Origin: Rhodobacteraceae bacterium UBA6197
GTDB taxonomy: Bacteria > Pseudomonadota > Alphaproteobacteria > Rhodobacterales > Rhodobacteraceae
Direction: 5' to 3'
DNA length: 64,000 nt
NCBI GenBank assembly: GCA_002422085.1
Contig: DISZ01000015.1
Span: 105,063 to 169,062 of the forward strand
Every line of letters begins with the position of its first letter. The stretch's first letter is position 1. Below are positions 43,031-51,590 of the stretch, piece by piece. The notes beneath the pieces were generated by a model. That model made no database searches. It saw only the letters and a program-made list of their open reading frames with translations, and was not told the DNA's origin. The translations under genes were made by a program, and so were the position numbers.

Positions 43031-43052
43031 CGTGTTTCAAGCGTGGCGGGCG

Positions 43053-43733
43053 TTACTTGTTGTCGGCGTTGGCCTTGACCACCGCGTCATAGGCGGCGGT
43101 AAAACCCGACAGCGACATCGTCGTGACGACCTTTTGATCGGGCGCCACGGCGGGCACCACGGTCAGCACCGCCTTGTTGCCCTTCTTGAAGGCGTCGATT
43201 TCGGCTTGGGTAAAGCCGACGCGGGCAAAACAGCCGGTCTTGTTGCAAAAGGTAAAGGGATAGACCTTGGCGGGCGTGGCATCGACTTGCAGCGTGACCT
43301 GCTGGGTCAACAGCGTCTCAAGCGGTGTCACGATGGTGGCGCCGGCCGCAGCCTTTTGGCCGGCGGGCAGGGCAAACATGCTGATGTCAGCCACGCTTCC
43401 GCCTTGGGCATCCTTCAGTATCTGATAAATCTGGCAGGGGTCATTGCCATCTTCCGTTCGCACGCATTGCAGCTGCCAGTCGCCAAAGGTCTCGGACGTA
43501 TAGGTCGAACCGATTCCATCGGCCGCGACCGCCGGAGCGCCCAGCGGCAGGTCGGTCGCAGCGTCGGCGGTGCCCGGAGTGGCGGGGGTGTCGGCGGCCG
43601 GCGTCTCGGGGGCCGGGGTTTCGGTTGCGGTTGCATCGGCTGCGGGCGGCGTTGCCGCCTCTTGAGCCAGCGCCGAAGTCGCCAGCCCCAGTGCCAAGGC
43701 TACGACGAGGGGCTTCGTCAGGTCTGCTATCAT
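43053..43733 (-). CDS. Invasion-associated locus B (IalB) family periplasmic protein
   Basis: A 226-residue exported protein. Signal peptide about 1-23 (ending ALAQE), then a low-complexity Ala/Pro/Thr linker (about 25-70), then the IalB domain starting 'SETFGDWQLQCVRT' with paired Cys ('LQCV...DPCQIYQ' and 'FTFCNKTGCFAR'). IalB-family proteins are periplasmic or envelope-associated in alphaproteobacteria; the Bartonella member affects host cell invasion, but the general function is unknown. Nothing here suggests virulence. Confidence 0.88.
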   Translation of the reverse strand: MIADLTKPLVVALALGLATSALAQEAATPPAADATATETPAPETPAADTPATPGTADAATDLPLGAPAVAADGIGSTYTSETFGDWQLQCVRTEDGNDPCQIYQILKDAQGGSVADISMFALPAGQKAAAGATIVTPLETLLTQQVTLQVDATPAKVYPFTFCNKTGCFARVGFTQAEIDAFKKGNKAVLTVVPAVAPDQKVVTTMSLSGFTAAYDAVVKANADNK

Positions 43734-43905
43734 TTTTCATCCATCCTGAACGGGTTACGGACCCCGGATTAGCACGCAAGCCAACGGGTGTCAGCGGGCA
43801 AAAACACCCACGCCCCCCATCCTCGCGCGGTTTTTCGCCACGTCTGTGTGATTTCACCGTGAACAGAGGCGCAATCGGTGACTGGCTTGGAAACGGCCGG
43901 CATAG

Positions 43906-43931
43906 AAAAAGGGCCCCCTGAAAGGACCCTT
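43906..43931 (-). terminator. Minus-strand intrinsic terminator, not linked to a gene
   Basis: On the minus strand AAGGGTCC and GGGCCCTT form an 8-bp stem (one G-U pair) with a 7-base loop, followed by TTTC. No minus-strand gene ends here (the next gene to the right on that strand ends at 45727), so it probably terminates a short non-coding transcript. Confidence 0.6.
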
Positions 43932-43970
43932 CTCCATTTCCCCCTGTCGGACTGGCCGACTTTGTCATTG
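43906..43970 (-). ncRNA. Candidate small RNA upstream of the ialB-like gene
   Basis: A sigma-70-like promoter lies on the minus strand: TTGACG (44000-44005) and TAGCGT (43977-43982) separated by 17 bases. About 65 bases after the expected start comes the terminator above. In between, GTCGG and CCGAC can form an extra small stem (around 43946-43960), followed by a purine-rich single-stranded stretch. There is no convincing open frame. The promoter's -10 is weak, so this is a prediction only. Confidence 0.4.
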
Positions 43971-44042
43971 GACGGAACGCTAGCCTCGAACCACGCAACC
44001 GTCAACAGCAAAAATTATGCATCCAAGCCATTGAATTTATAT

Positions 44043-44069
44043 AAAAAAGCCGCGCCAAATCGGCGCGGC
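44043..44069 (-). terminator. Second minus-strand terminator, not linked to a gene
   Basis: GCCGCGCC and GGCGCGGC pair perfectly around a 5-base loop; on the minus strand six T residues follow. A second perfect stem, CCCGGCCA/TGGCCGGG, lies just before it at 44094-44115. The structure would end a transcript starting in 44115-44180, opposite the YjgR-type gene's leader. No clear promoter was found. The rest of the 447-base gap 43734-44180 holds no gene. Confidence 0.55.
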
Positions 44070-44180
44070 AAGTCTGACAGGGAGGAAGAAAGCCCCGGCC
44101 AGGGAATTGGCCGGGACAGATGGACACTGGCATGAAGTGGTTAAACAAGTATTGTTGGGGCGCCGAAAGTGGAGGTGGGA

Positions 44181-45740
44181 ATGAGTGACGTGCTGACTGA
44201 GAACGGGATTTTTGTGGGCGGCGGCGGTGAAGGCTATGGCACGCCGCAAGAAATGTTGATGAAATACGGCAACCGCCACGGGCTGATCGCGGGGGCCACC
44301 GGCACCGGCAAGACGGTGACGCTGCAAATCCTTGCCGAAGCGTTCTCGAGCGCCGGCGTGCCGGTGTTCCTGTCCGATGTGAAAGGCGATCTGGCCGGGT
44401 TGGCGATGCCCGGCTCGGCGACGGGCAAGTTGCACGAACCGTTCCAGAAACGCGCCACCACCATTGGCTACAACCTGCGCTATACCGATTTCCCGGTGAC
44501 CTTTTGGGACATGTTCGCCGAACAGGGCCACCCGGTCCGCACCACCGTCTCTGAAATGGGTCCGTTGCTGTTGTCGCGGCTGATGGGGCTGTCGGATGCG
44601 CAGGAGGGTGTGCTCAACATCGCCTTCCGGATGGCCGACGAAGAGGGGCTGCCGCTTCTCGACATGAAGGATCTGCGTGCGATGCTGCTGTTCATCGGCC
44701 AGAATGCCGACGATATCGGCCTGCGCTACGGCAATGTGGCGCCGTCGACGGTGGGGGCGATCCAGCGTCAGCTTCTGGTGTTGGAAAATCAGGGCGGCAC
44801 GCAGTTTTTCGGCGAACCGGCGCTGGATCTGGCCGACATGATGAGCCTTGCCGAAGATGGCCGCGGCCGGATCAACATTCTGGCCGCTGACAAGCTGATG
44901 TCGTCGCCGCGGCTTTATGCGACCTTCCTGCTGTGGCTTTTGTCGGAACTGTTTGAAGAGCTGCCCGAGGTGGGCGACCCCGACAAGCCGAAATTCGTGT
45001 TCTTCTTTGACGAGGCGCATCTGTTGTTCGACGATGCGCCAAAGGCACTGATCGACAAGGTGGAACAGGTTGCGCGGCTGATCCGCTCGAAGGGGGTCGG
45101 CGTTTATTTCATCACCCAAAACCCCGGCGACGTGCCCGACGGGATCTTGTCGCAACTGGGCAACCGGGTGCAGCACGCGCTGCGCGCCTTTACCGCCAAG
45201 GACCAGAAAGACCTTTACCGCGCGGCGCAAAACTATCGCCCGAACCCGCGCTTTGACACCGAAACCGCGATCAAGGAAGTTGGCACCGGCGAGGCAGTGA
45301 CCTCGTTCCTCGAAGCCAAGGGCATACCGGCGATGGTGGAACGCACGTTGGTGCGCCCGCCCGCCAGCCGCCTCGGCCCGATCAGCGCCGACGAGCGGCG
45401 CATCGTGGTGCAATCCTCGCCCTTCGGGATGAAATATGACCGCGTTCTGGACCGTGACTCGGCCTATGAACGGCTTGCCGTGCGCGCCGAAGCCGCCGCC
45501 CGCGAGGCCGCCGAGGCCGAAACCAAGGCCGCCCACGACAAGGAAGCGGCGCGCGAATTCAAGAATGCGCGCCGCTTTGAGCCCATCAACACCGCCGCCA
45601 AACCCAAGACCACCAGCCGCAGTTCGCGATCGGATTCGCTGGTTCAGGCCTTTGGCAAAAGCCTTGTGCGGCAATTGGGCACGAAGTCGGGGCAGGCGAT
45701 CGTGCGGGGCGTGCTGGGCTCGCTGTTCAAGTCGCGCTGA
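44181..45740 (+). CDS. HerA/YjgR-type P-loop ATPase (DUF853)
   Basis: A 519-residue ATPase of the HerA-FtsK group. Walker A is at residues 38-45 (GATGTGKT), Walker B in 'KFVFFFDEAHLLF', and an Arg-finger-like region in 'FITQNPGDVPDGILSQLGNRVQHALRAF'. E. coli YjgR is the model; HerA-like enzymes move DNA, but the function of this branch is unproven. A basic, Ala-rich coiled tail (about 440-480) is followed by 'VRQLGTKSGQAIVRGVLGSLFK'. ATG at 44181 follows a strong GGAGGTGGGA. Its 3' end overlaps the convergent DUF6477 gene by 14 bases. Confidence 0.9.
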   Translation: MSDVLTENGIFVGGGGEGYGTPQEMLMKYGNRHGLIAGATGTGKTVTLQILAEAFSSAGVPVFLSDVKGDLAGLAMPGSATGKLHEPFQKRATTIGYNLRYTDFPVTFWDMFAEQGHPVRTTVSEMGPLLLSRLMGLSDAQEGVLNIAFRMADEEGLPLLDMKDLRAMLLFIGQNADDIGLRYGNVAPSTVGAIQRQLLVLENQGGTQFFGEPALDLADMMSLAEDGRGRINILAADKLMSSPRLYATFLLWLLSELFEELPEVGDPDKPKFVFFFDEAHLLFDDAPKALIDKVEQVARLIRSKGVGVYFITQNPGDVPDGILSQLGNRVQHALRAFTAKDQKDLYRAAQNYRPNPRFDTETAIKEVGTGEAVTSFLEAKGIPAMVERTLVRPPASRLGPISADERRIVVQSSPFGMKYDRVLDRDSAYERLAVRAEAAAREAAEAETKAAHDKEAAREFKNARRFEPINTAAKPKTTSRSSRSDSLVQAFGKSLVRQLGTKSGQAIVRGVLGSLFKSR

Positions 45741-46023
45741 ACGGGGGGCGCGGCAACAACCGCGTCTCGCCCATCATGGCGATCAGAATTTCAATGTGGC
45801 GCGTCAGGCTGTAGCCGGCGTCGCCGTCGCGGCGGCAATCCTCCAGGCGGGCCTCTTCGGCGATCAGGCTTTCCAATGCGCGTTCGGGTTTCGGCGGTGT
45901 CGAGAGGTGCATCAGGCGGCGCAGATCGCGTGCGCGGTTGTATTCGGTCAAGCCAAACCGGGCTGCACGGATCAAGAGGCGCGGGCGGCGCAGGTCGGAA
46001 ATCAGGCTCAGCAGGTCGGCCAT
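45727..46023 (-). CDS. DUF6477 family protein
   Basis: A 98-residue, helix-rich, Arg-rich protein ('LLSLISDLRRPRLLIRAARFGLTEY', 'LEDCRRDGDAGYSLTRHIEILIAMM' in outline), typical of the small DUF6477 family found in Rhodobacterales. No signal peptide or catalytic motif. ATG at 46023 is chosen over an in-frame start five codons upstream. It is convergent with the YjgR-type gene and divergent from the DUF6456 gene. The function is unknown; the family call is from memory of its pattern. Confidence 0.7.
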   Translation of the reverse strand: MADLLSLISDLRRPRLLIRAARFGLTEYNRARDLRRLMHLSTPPKPERALESLIAEEARLEDCRRDGDAGYSLTRHIEILIAMMGETRLLPRPPFSAT

Positions 46024-46243
46024 GGCGTGTCCTTTCACGGGGTTACGACCTGCAACTTACACAACCCAAGCGTGTGTTGCGTGTTTCTCAAAACAACCGT
46101 GCGGAGCGTTCGATGATCTTTATCATTTTTAAACAATTATCGGCATCGTTCTATTTATTAACGAACAGGTAACGAAACCAACCGACGGTCGGGCATCACT
46201 GCAAACGCGGCGCGGCGCGCGTCGTGGATCTCTGGGGGAGTGA

Positions 46244-47365
46244 ATGACGATACTGTTTACGGCATCCTCGGGCTTGCCCGCTTGGTTGCCCGACGGCGCA
46301 CGGCTGTATCTGCGCCACGTCGAAGACGGGGTGCCGATCCGCCAACTGGCCCGGACCGAGGGCTGCCATGCCTCGACCGTTCTGCGCCGCGTGCGCCGGA
46401 TCGAGGCCCGCCGCGACGATCCGTTGATCGATGAGTTGCTGTCATGTCTGGCACGCTCTGCCCACCCAAGGCCCGACACCGAAGTCATATCAAAGGAAGA
46501 CCCGCTCATGTCCGCACCAATCCGCAAGCCCAACATGCAGGCCGACGAAGCCACGATTTCCCATGAAGCGCGCCGAATCTTGCGCCGTCTGAGCGAGCCG
46601 GGCGCGCTTTTGGTCGTTGCGGGCGATCTTGACAAGGCGGTGGTGCTCAAGGGCACGGTGCGCACGGCGGTGTTGGAACGTTCCGTGGCGCAGGCCTTCG
46701 CGCTGAAGGACTGGATCGAGATCGCCCATTCCGGCCGTGTCATCAGCTATGCGATCAGCGCCACCGGCCGCGCGGCGCTGCGCCGGATGCTTGATGCCGA
46801 TGCTGCCGCCCGAACCCCGGGTTTTGCCGAGGCACAGGGGGCCTTTGCCACCCCCTTTGCCGATCAGCACCGCCACTGGTCCGAGGCCGCCGATCCGGCC
46901 GATCCGGCCGAAAAGCGCCTGCGCACCAATCTTGCCGAAAGCCCGCTAGGTCTGCTGGCCCGACGCCGCGACAAGGACGGTCAACCTTTCCTGTCGGCCG
47001 ATCTGGTGGCCGCCGGTGAACGGTTGCGCGAAGATTTCGAACTGGCGCAGATGGGGCCACGCGTGGCGCAAAACTGGGAACGTTTCATGACCGGCGGCGA
47101 CCGCGGCCAATATCGCGACAGCGCGGGCCCCGGCGGCGGCTCGGGGCGTGCCCGCGACCGTGTCGCCCTCGCGCTGCGCGATCTGGGGCCGGGGCTAGGT
47201 GACATGGTCTTGCGCTGCTGTTGCTTTCTCGAAGGGCTCGAGGCCGCCGAAAAGCGTCTGGGCTGGTCCGCCCGCTCGGGCAAGATCGTGCTGCGGATCG
47301 CCCTTATTCGTCTCAAGCGCCACTATGATGAAACCTATGGCGGCGCGGCGCCGCTGATCGGCTAG
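46244..47365 (+). CDS. DUF6456 family, putative DNA-binding protein
   Basis: A 373-residue protein. Its N-terminus has a helix-turn-helix-like segment ('LYLRHVEDGVPIRQLARTEGCHASTVLRRVRRIEA' in outline), a middle winged-helix-like region ('SHEARRILRRLSEPGALLVVAG', 'YAISATGRAALRRML'), and a conserved C-terminal helical domain containing 'RDRVALALRDLGPGLGDMVLRCCCFLEGLE'. That last domain is characteristic of DUF6456. Such proteins are probably regulators in Rhodobacterales. ATG at 46244 follows GGGGGAG. Monocistronic as far as visible. Confidence 0.78.
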   Translation: MTILFTASSGLPAWLPDGARLYLRHVEDGVPIRQLARTEGCHASTVLRRVRRIEARRDDPLIDELLSCLARSAHPRPDTEVISKEDPLMSAPIRKPNMQADEATISHEARRILRRLSEPGALLVVAGDLDKAVVLKGTVRTAVLERSVAQAFALKDWIEIAHSGRVISYAISATGRAALRRMLDADAAARTPGFAEAQGAFATPFADQHRHWSEAADPADPAEKRLRTNLAESPLGLLARRRDKDGQPFLSADLVAAGERLREDFELAQMGPRVAQNWERFMTGGDRGQYRDSAGPGGGSGRARDRVALALRDLGPGLGDMVLRCCCFLEGLEAAEKRLGWSARSGKIVLRIALIRLKRHYDETYGGAAPLIG

Positions 47366-48178
47366 GGGTTTCGTAGCGCCCAGAGCGGTAGTGCAACAGG
47401 CTCGGCGGGCAGCGCTGCCCGCCAACCGCTGAATCGGCCGCAAAGCCGTGCACGAACCGGCCCCGGAACCGGCGCGGGCGCCTTGCCGACGGCGCTTTGC
47501 ATCTCGTTGGTTCAAATACTCTTTGGGGCGCCCGGAAATGCAGGGCCCGCAGCGCTGTTGCAAGGTTTTTCTGGGCGCCGCACCAACTTGCCGGACGGTA
47601 TGGGTCTCTGATCCGTCAGCCGCCTTCGGCAACAAGGCCAGGACGAGAGCCGCCCCTCGGCTTCCAGATCGGCGGCACGGGATCATCTCTCGCCTTTATG
47701 CGCCCGGCTTACCCGTGGTCGATCTCCCGTCCGATCATCGCGTCGCCTGCAACGGGTTTTGCGGTGAGATCTCTCCTCGTCCAGCCACGCCTTTTGACCA
47801 CGGCTGGACGATGCCGGCTCTTGTCGGGGCCGGCTCTTGTCGGGATCGCTCCGGCGACCGTCGCCAGCATGTGGCCATGGCAACGACGGCTTTGTTGCAA
47901 TGGGTGCGGTCCTCCAGAAGGGCGATCAGCAGGGCCCGCATGTTGCGGGTCATGACCCACTCGGGACTGGTAATGTGTCGTTTGATGTCGGCAGGAAACG
48001 ACGGGCCTCGACCCGCTTCACCCGCCCGTCAGCCCACCCGTGCACTGCAAAAGGACGCGCGCCCCCTTCGCTACCCGCAATAATTGGACCCTGTGCGGCT
48101 TTGTGCCGTTGATCGGCGTTGCCCCCGGGGCGCTTTCAGCTTATTTGAAACCCAAAGCCACGTCAGGGGGACATTCCC
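47366..48178. other. 813-base gap without a recognisable gene
   Basis: No frame in this gap resembles a known family on either strand. It holds a half-copy of the palindromic element at about 47495-47535 and an exact 16-base tandem duplication, GCCGGCTCTTGTCGGG, at 47813-47844. If one duplicated unit is removed, a minus-strand frame ending near 47683 becomes continuous through it, so this could be a decayed small gene. The promoter of lipA must lie at its right end. Confidence 0.55.
47495..47535. repeat. Half-copy of the palindromic element
   Basis: TTTGCATCTCGTTGG..CAAATACT..TTGGGGCG matches one arm of the elements at 36347 and 13345. The partner arm is not found nearby, so this copy looks truncated or decayed. 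Confidence 0.5.
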
Positions 48179-49129
48179 GTGCGAGATCTCAAGATTCCCG
48201 GCCAGCGTCACCCTGAAAAGGCGCACAAACCCGATCAGGCACAGCCGAAAAAGCCCGACTGGATTCGCGTCAAGGCGCCAACCTCTCAGGGTTACAAGGA
48301 CACGCGCGAGATCCTCAAGTCGAACAAGCTGGTCACCGTCTGCGAAGAGGCCGGCTGCCCCAATGTCGGCGAATGCTGGAGCGCGGGCCATGCCACGATG
48401 ATGATCATGGGCGAAATCTGCACCCGCGGATGCAGCTTTTGCAACATCGCCACCGGCAAACCCGACAAGCTCGACACCTTCGAGCCGGGCCGTGTCGCCC
48501 ATGCGGTGGCGACGCTGGGGCTCAAACATGTGGTCATCACCAGCGTCGACCGCGACGATCTCGAAGATGGCGGCGCCGAGCATTTCGCCCAGACGATCCG
48601 CGCCATCCGCCACCGCGCGCCCGGCACGACAATCGAGATCCTGACCCCCGACTTCCTCAAATGCAGCCCCGATGTGCTTGAAAAAGTTGTCGAGGCCCGC
48701 CCGGATGTCTTTAACCACAACCTTGAAACCGTGCCCGGCCTCTACCCCTCGGTGCGCCCCGGCGCGCGTTATTTCCACAGCCTGCGGCTGCTCCAACGCG
48801 TCAAGGAACTCGACCCGAGCATGTTCACCAAATCGGGCGTCATGGTGGGTCTTGGCGAAGACACGCAGGGCGTGAAACAGGTGATGGACGACATGCGCGC
48901 CGCCGACGTCGATTTCCTGACCATCGGCCAGTATCTGCAACCGACCCCCAAACACCACAAGGTCGCCCGTTTCGTGCCGCCCGAGGAATTCAAATCCTAT
49001 GAAACCTCGGCCTACGCAAAAGGCTTTCTGATGGTCTCGGCCACGCCGCTGACGCGGTCAAGCTATCACGCGGGGGACGATTTCGCCCGCCTGCGCGCCG
49101 CCCGGCTGGAAAAACTCGGCCAGATCTGA
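48179..49129 (+). CDS. lipA: Lipoyl synthase
   Basis: A 316-residue radical SAM enzyme that inserts sulfur into octanoyl chains of lipoyl-dependent dehydrogenases. The auxiliary cluster ligands are C55, C60 and C66 ('VCEEAGCPNVGECW'); the radical SAM ligands are C81, C85 and C88 ('CTRGCSFC'). The C-terminal 'TRSSYHAGDDF' provides the Ser ligand to the auxiliary cluster. GTG at 48179 follows AGGGGGA. It is alone on its strand; the long palindromic element follows the stop by about 40 bases. Confidence 0.97.
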   Translation: MRDLKIPGQRHPEKAHKPDQAQPKKPDWIRVKAPTSQGYKDTREILKSNKLVTVCEEAGCPNVGECWSAGHATMMIMGEICTRGCSFCNIATGKPDKLDTFEPGRVAHAVATLGLKHVVITSVDRDDLEDGGAEHFAQTIRAIRHRAPGTTIEILTPDFLKCSPDVLEKVVEARPDVFNHNLETVPGLYPSVRPGARYFHSLRLLQRVKELDPSMFTKSGVMVGLGEDTQGVKQVMDDMRAADVDFLTIGQYLQPTPKHHKVARFVPPEEFKSYETSAYAKGFLMVSATPLTRSSYHAGDDFARLRAARLEKLGQI

Positions 49130-49170
49130 GGTCTTTGACCCAAGCCCCGTTCGGTCGCCTGCCGCAAACG

Positions 49171-49259
49171 GCGGAACGCTCCGCGGGGGATATTTGAGCG
49201 AAGATGAAACACGCCCGCCCCTTCATCTTCGAAAAAATATCCCCCGCGGAGCGTTCCGC
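49171..49259. repeat. Intergenic palindromic element, copy 3 (longest)
   Basis: An 89-base near-perfect palindrome. Outer arms of 25 bases (49171-49195 and 49235-49259) pair without mismatch; inner arms GAAGATGAA (49200-49208) and TTCATCTTC (49222-49230) pair too, leaving a 13-base loop. It lies in the 326-base gap between lipA and rpsB and could terminate lipA. The rest of the gap (49260-49455) must hold the rpsB promoter; no gene is seen there. Confidence 0.9.
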
Positions 49260-49455
49260 GCGCAGGCTCGGGCGCGGCGCCGGGATTTTGCTCCGGATCC
49301 GGGGCTTTGCCCTTGCTTTCAGCTGGTGGCTGGGCTATTGGGCGCGCACTTCACAGGCGGGGTTGGGCTTTTGAGGGAGAAATCCTCATCAGTCCGCCGG
49401 TTGGGCATTTGCCCTGAATACCCCGCTCAGGCGCAAACCGGAAAAGGAATAGGAC

Positions 49456-50238
49456 ATGGCGCTTCCTGAATTCACGATGCGTCAGCTTTTGGAAGCTGGC
49501 GTTCACTATGGTCACCAGAAGGCCCGTTGGAACCCCCGCATGGCGGAGTTCATCTACGGCGACCGCAACGGTATCCACATCATCGACCTGACCCAGACCG
49601 TCCCGATGCTGGACACGGCACTGCAACTGGTGCGTGACACCGTTGCCAAGGGCGGCCGCATCCTGTTCGTCGGCACCAAGCGTCAGGCCCAAAAAGCCGT
49701 GGCCGAGGCCGCCGAGCGCTGTGCGCAATACTACATGAACCACCGTTGGCTGGGCGGCACGCTGACCAACTGGAAAACCGTTTCCCAGTCGATCTCGCGC
49801 TTGAAGCAGATCGACGAAGTGATGGAACACGGTGCCGAGGGCCTGACCAAGAAAGAACGTCTTGGCATGGAACGCGAACAGTCCAAGCTGCAAGCCAGCC
49901 TTGGCGGGATCCGCGAAATGGGCGGCCTGCCGGACCTGATCTTCATCATCGACGTGAACAAGGAAGACCTCGCGATTCTGGAGGCCCAGAAACTGGGGAT
50001 TCCGGTTGTGGCCGTGGTTGACACCAACTGCTCGCCCAAGGGCGTGGACTATATCATCCCCGGCAACGACGACGCGGCCCGCGCAATTGCGCTTTACTGC
50101 GATCTGATCAGCCGTGCCGCGCTTGACGGCATGAGCGCCCAGATGGGCGCCGCCGGCGTCGACCTTGGCGCGCTGGAAGAAGCCCCGGTTGAAGAAACCG
50201 TGGTCGAAGCCGATGCCGAGGCTACCGCCGAGGCGTGA
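49456..50238 (+). CDS. rpsB: 30S ribosomal protein S2
   Basis: A 260-residue ribosomal protein with the family N-terminus 'LPEFTMRQLLEAGVHYGHQKARWNP' in outline, 'HHRWLGGTLTNW' (here NHRWLGGTLTNW) and 'DTNCSPKGVDYIIPGNDDA'. The acidic tail 'EEAPVEETVVEADAEATAEA' is a normal alphaproteobacterial extension. It is followed by tsf 73 bases on, the conserved rpsB-tsf pair. Confidence 0.98.
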   Translation: MALPEFTMRQLLEAGVHYGHQKARWNPRMAEFIYGDRNGIHIIDLTQTVPMLDTALQLVRDTVAKGGRILFVGTKRQAQKAVAEAAERCAQYYMNHRWLGGTLTNWKTVSQSISRLKQIDEVMEHGAEGLTKKERLGMEREQSKLQASLGGIREMGGLPDLIFIIDVNKEDLAILEAQKLGIPVVAVVDTNCSPKGVDYIIPGNDDAARAIALYCDLISRAALDGMSAQMGAAGVDLGALEEAPVEETVVEADAEATAEA

Positions 50239-50311
50239 TCGCGCCCGCTGTCGAGTTTTTCGGGCGGGGGGCAACCTCCGCCTGACCCATTCACGAAGAG
50301 GAGAGCCAGTG

Positions 50312-51190
50312 ATGGCAATCACCGCAAGCATGGTGAAGGAACTGCGCGAATCGACCGGCGCAGGCATGATGGACGCAAAGCGCGCGCTGACCGAAACTGA
50401 CGGCGACATGGAAGCCGCGGTGGATTGGCTGCGCACCAAGGGCCTGGCAAAAGCTGCCAAGAAATCGGGCCGGATCGCCGCCGAGGGTTTGGTGGGCGTG
50501 GCCGTTGACGGTGGCGTCGGCGTCGCCGTCGAAGTGAACTCGGAAACCGATTTTGTCGCGAAAAACGCCGACTTCCAGAAGATGGTTGCGGGCATCACCT
50601 CGGCTGCGCTGAAGGTCTCGGATATCGAGGCGCTGAAGGCCGCCGACCTGGGCGGCAAACCGGTCGAGACCGTCGTCTCGGAAGCGATCGCCGTGATCGG
50701 TGAAAACATGACGCTGCGCCGCATGGTGCGTGTGGCCGGCGATTCGGTCGTTTCTTATGTCCATAACGCCGCCGCGCCCGACATGGGCAAGATCGGCGTG
50801 CTGGTGGCCGTGAAGGGCACCGACAATGGCATCGCCAAGCAGATCGCCATGCATATCGCCGCGACCTCTCCGGCCAGTCTCGGCGAGGCCGACCTCGACC
50901 CGGCGCTGATCGAGCGTGAAAAAGCCGTTCTGACCGAACAGGCGCGCGAGTCGGGCAAGCCCGAAGCGGTGATCGAAAAGATGATCGCCGGCCGGATGGC
51001 GAAGTTCTTTGAGGAAGTGACCCTTCTGGGCCAGAAATTCGTCATGAACCCCGACATCACCGTGGCGCAAGCCGCGAAAGATGCCGGCGTCGAGGTGGTC
51101 GGATTTGTCCGTGTCGCCGTGGGCGAAGGCATCGAAAAGAAAGAAGAAGACTTCGCAGCCGAAGTCGCCAAGACGCTGCAAGGCGCCTGA
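50312..51190 (+). CDS. tsf: Elongation factor Ts
   Basis: A 292-residue nucleotide-exchange factor for EF-Tu. N-terminal UBA-like 'VKELRESTGAGMMDAKRAL', then the exchange core with 'TDFVAKN' and the repeated alpha/beta domain. ATG at 50312 with GAGGAGAG upstream is the start; a longer in-frame frame covers the rpsB tail and spacer and is rejected. It ends with a clear intrinsic terminator. Confidence 0.98.
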   Translation: MAITASMVKELRESTGAGMMDAKRALTETDGDMEAAVDWLRTKGLAKAAKKSGRIAAEGLVGVAVDGGVGVAVEVNSETDFVAKNADFQKMVAGITSAALKVSDIEALKAADLGGKPVETVVSEAIAVIGENMTLRRMVRVAGDSVVSYVHNAAAPDMGKIGVLVAVKGTDNGIAKQIAMHIAATSPASLGEADLDPALIEREKAVLTEQARESGKPEAVIEKMIAGRMAKFFEEVTLLGQKFVMNPDITVAQAAKDAGVEVVGFVRVAVGEGIEKKEEDFAAEVAKTLQGA

Positions 51191-51590
51191 TCTTTCAACG
51201 GATCTTGACGAAACGCCGGTCTCTTGGGGCCGGCGTTTTGCTTGGGCGCGCCAAGATCGGCGCAAGTCGGATCGGGCGCTTGCCGTGACAGGCGTGCGGC
51301 AGAACCTGGCGGGGGGCGCAGGTGCGATGGTGCGGGAAGATCAAATCCCCCCGCACCGTCACCATCGGCGCGCAGCCAATGGGGATGAGGTCAGTGCGCC
51401 GAAAGCTGACCCTGCCGGACGAAAATGCGGCCGACAGGGTCAAATCCGGTCTCCCGGAAAAAAGAAGGGCCCCCCTGAATCGTTGGAAGCCATACCCCTC
51501 CTTTTGTTCCTGGCCAAAGCCACCACTCTTGGAACACCTGCATCTAAGCGGATTTTTGCCAGGTCGGAAAAGTGGGGAAATCCTGACCCT
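51191..51590. other. 400-base gap between convergent tsf and LuxR genes
   Basis: Apart from the tsf terminator at its left end it holds no gene or repeat that I can support. A purine-rich GAAAAAAGAAGGGCCCCCC stretch near 51460 may help end the LuxR transcript, but it has no clean stem. Confidence 0.6.
51211..51240 (+). terminator. Intrinsic terminator of rpsB-tsf
   Basis: AAACGCCGG and CCGGCGTTT pair perfectly around a 10-base loop, ending in TTTTG, 20 bases after the tsf stop. Confidence 0.9.

Noticed and set aside
47448..48083. A 211-codon plus-strand frame, considered as a transposase remnant
   Set aside because: No DDE or other transposase motif, no terminal inverted repeats or target duplication; it crosses the 16-bp duplication.
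49260..49455. Structured autoregulatory leader of rpsB
   Set aside because: The region is GC-rich with several possible stems, but I could not match a defined S2-leader motif.
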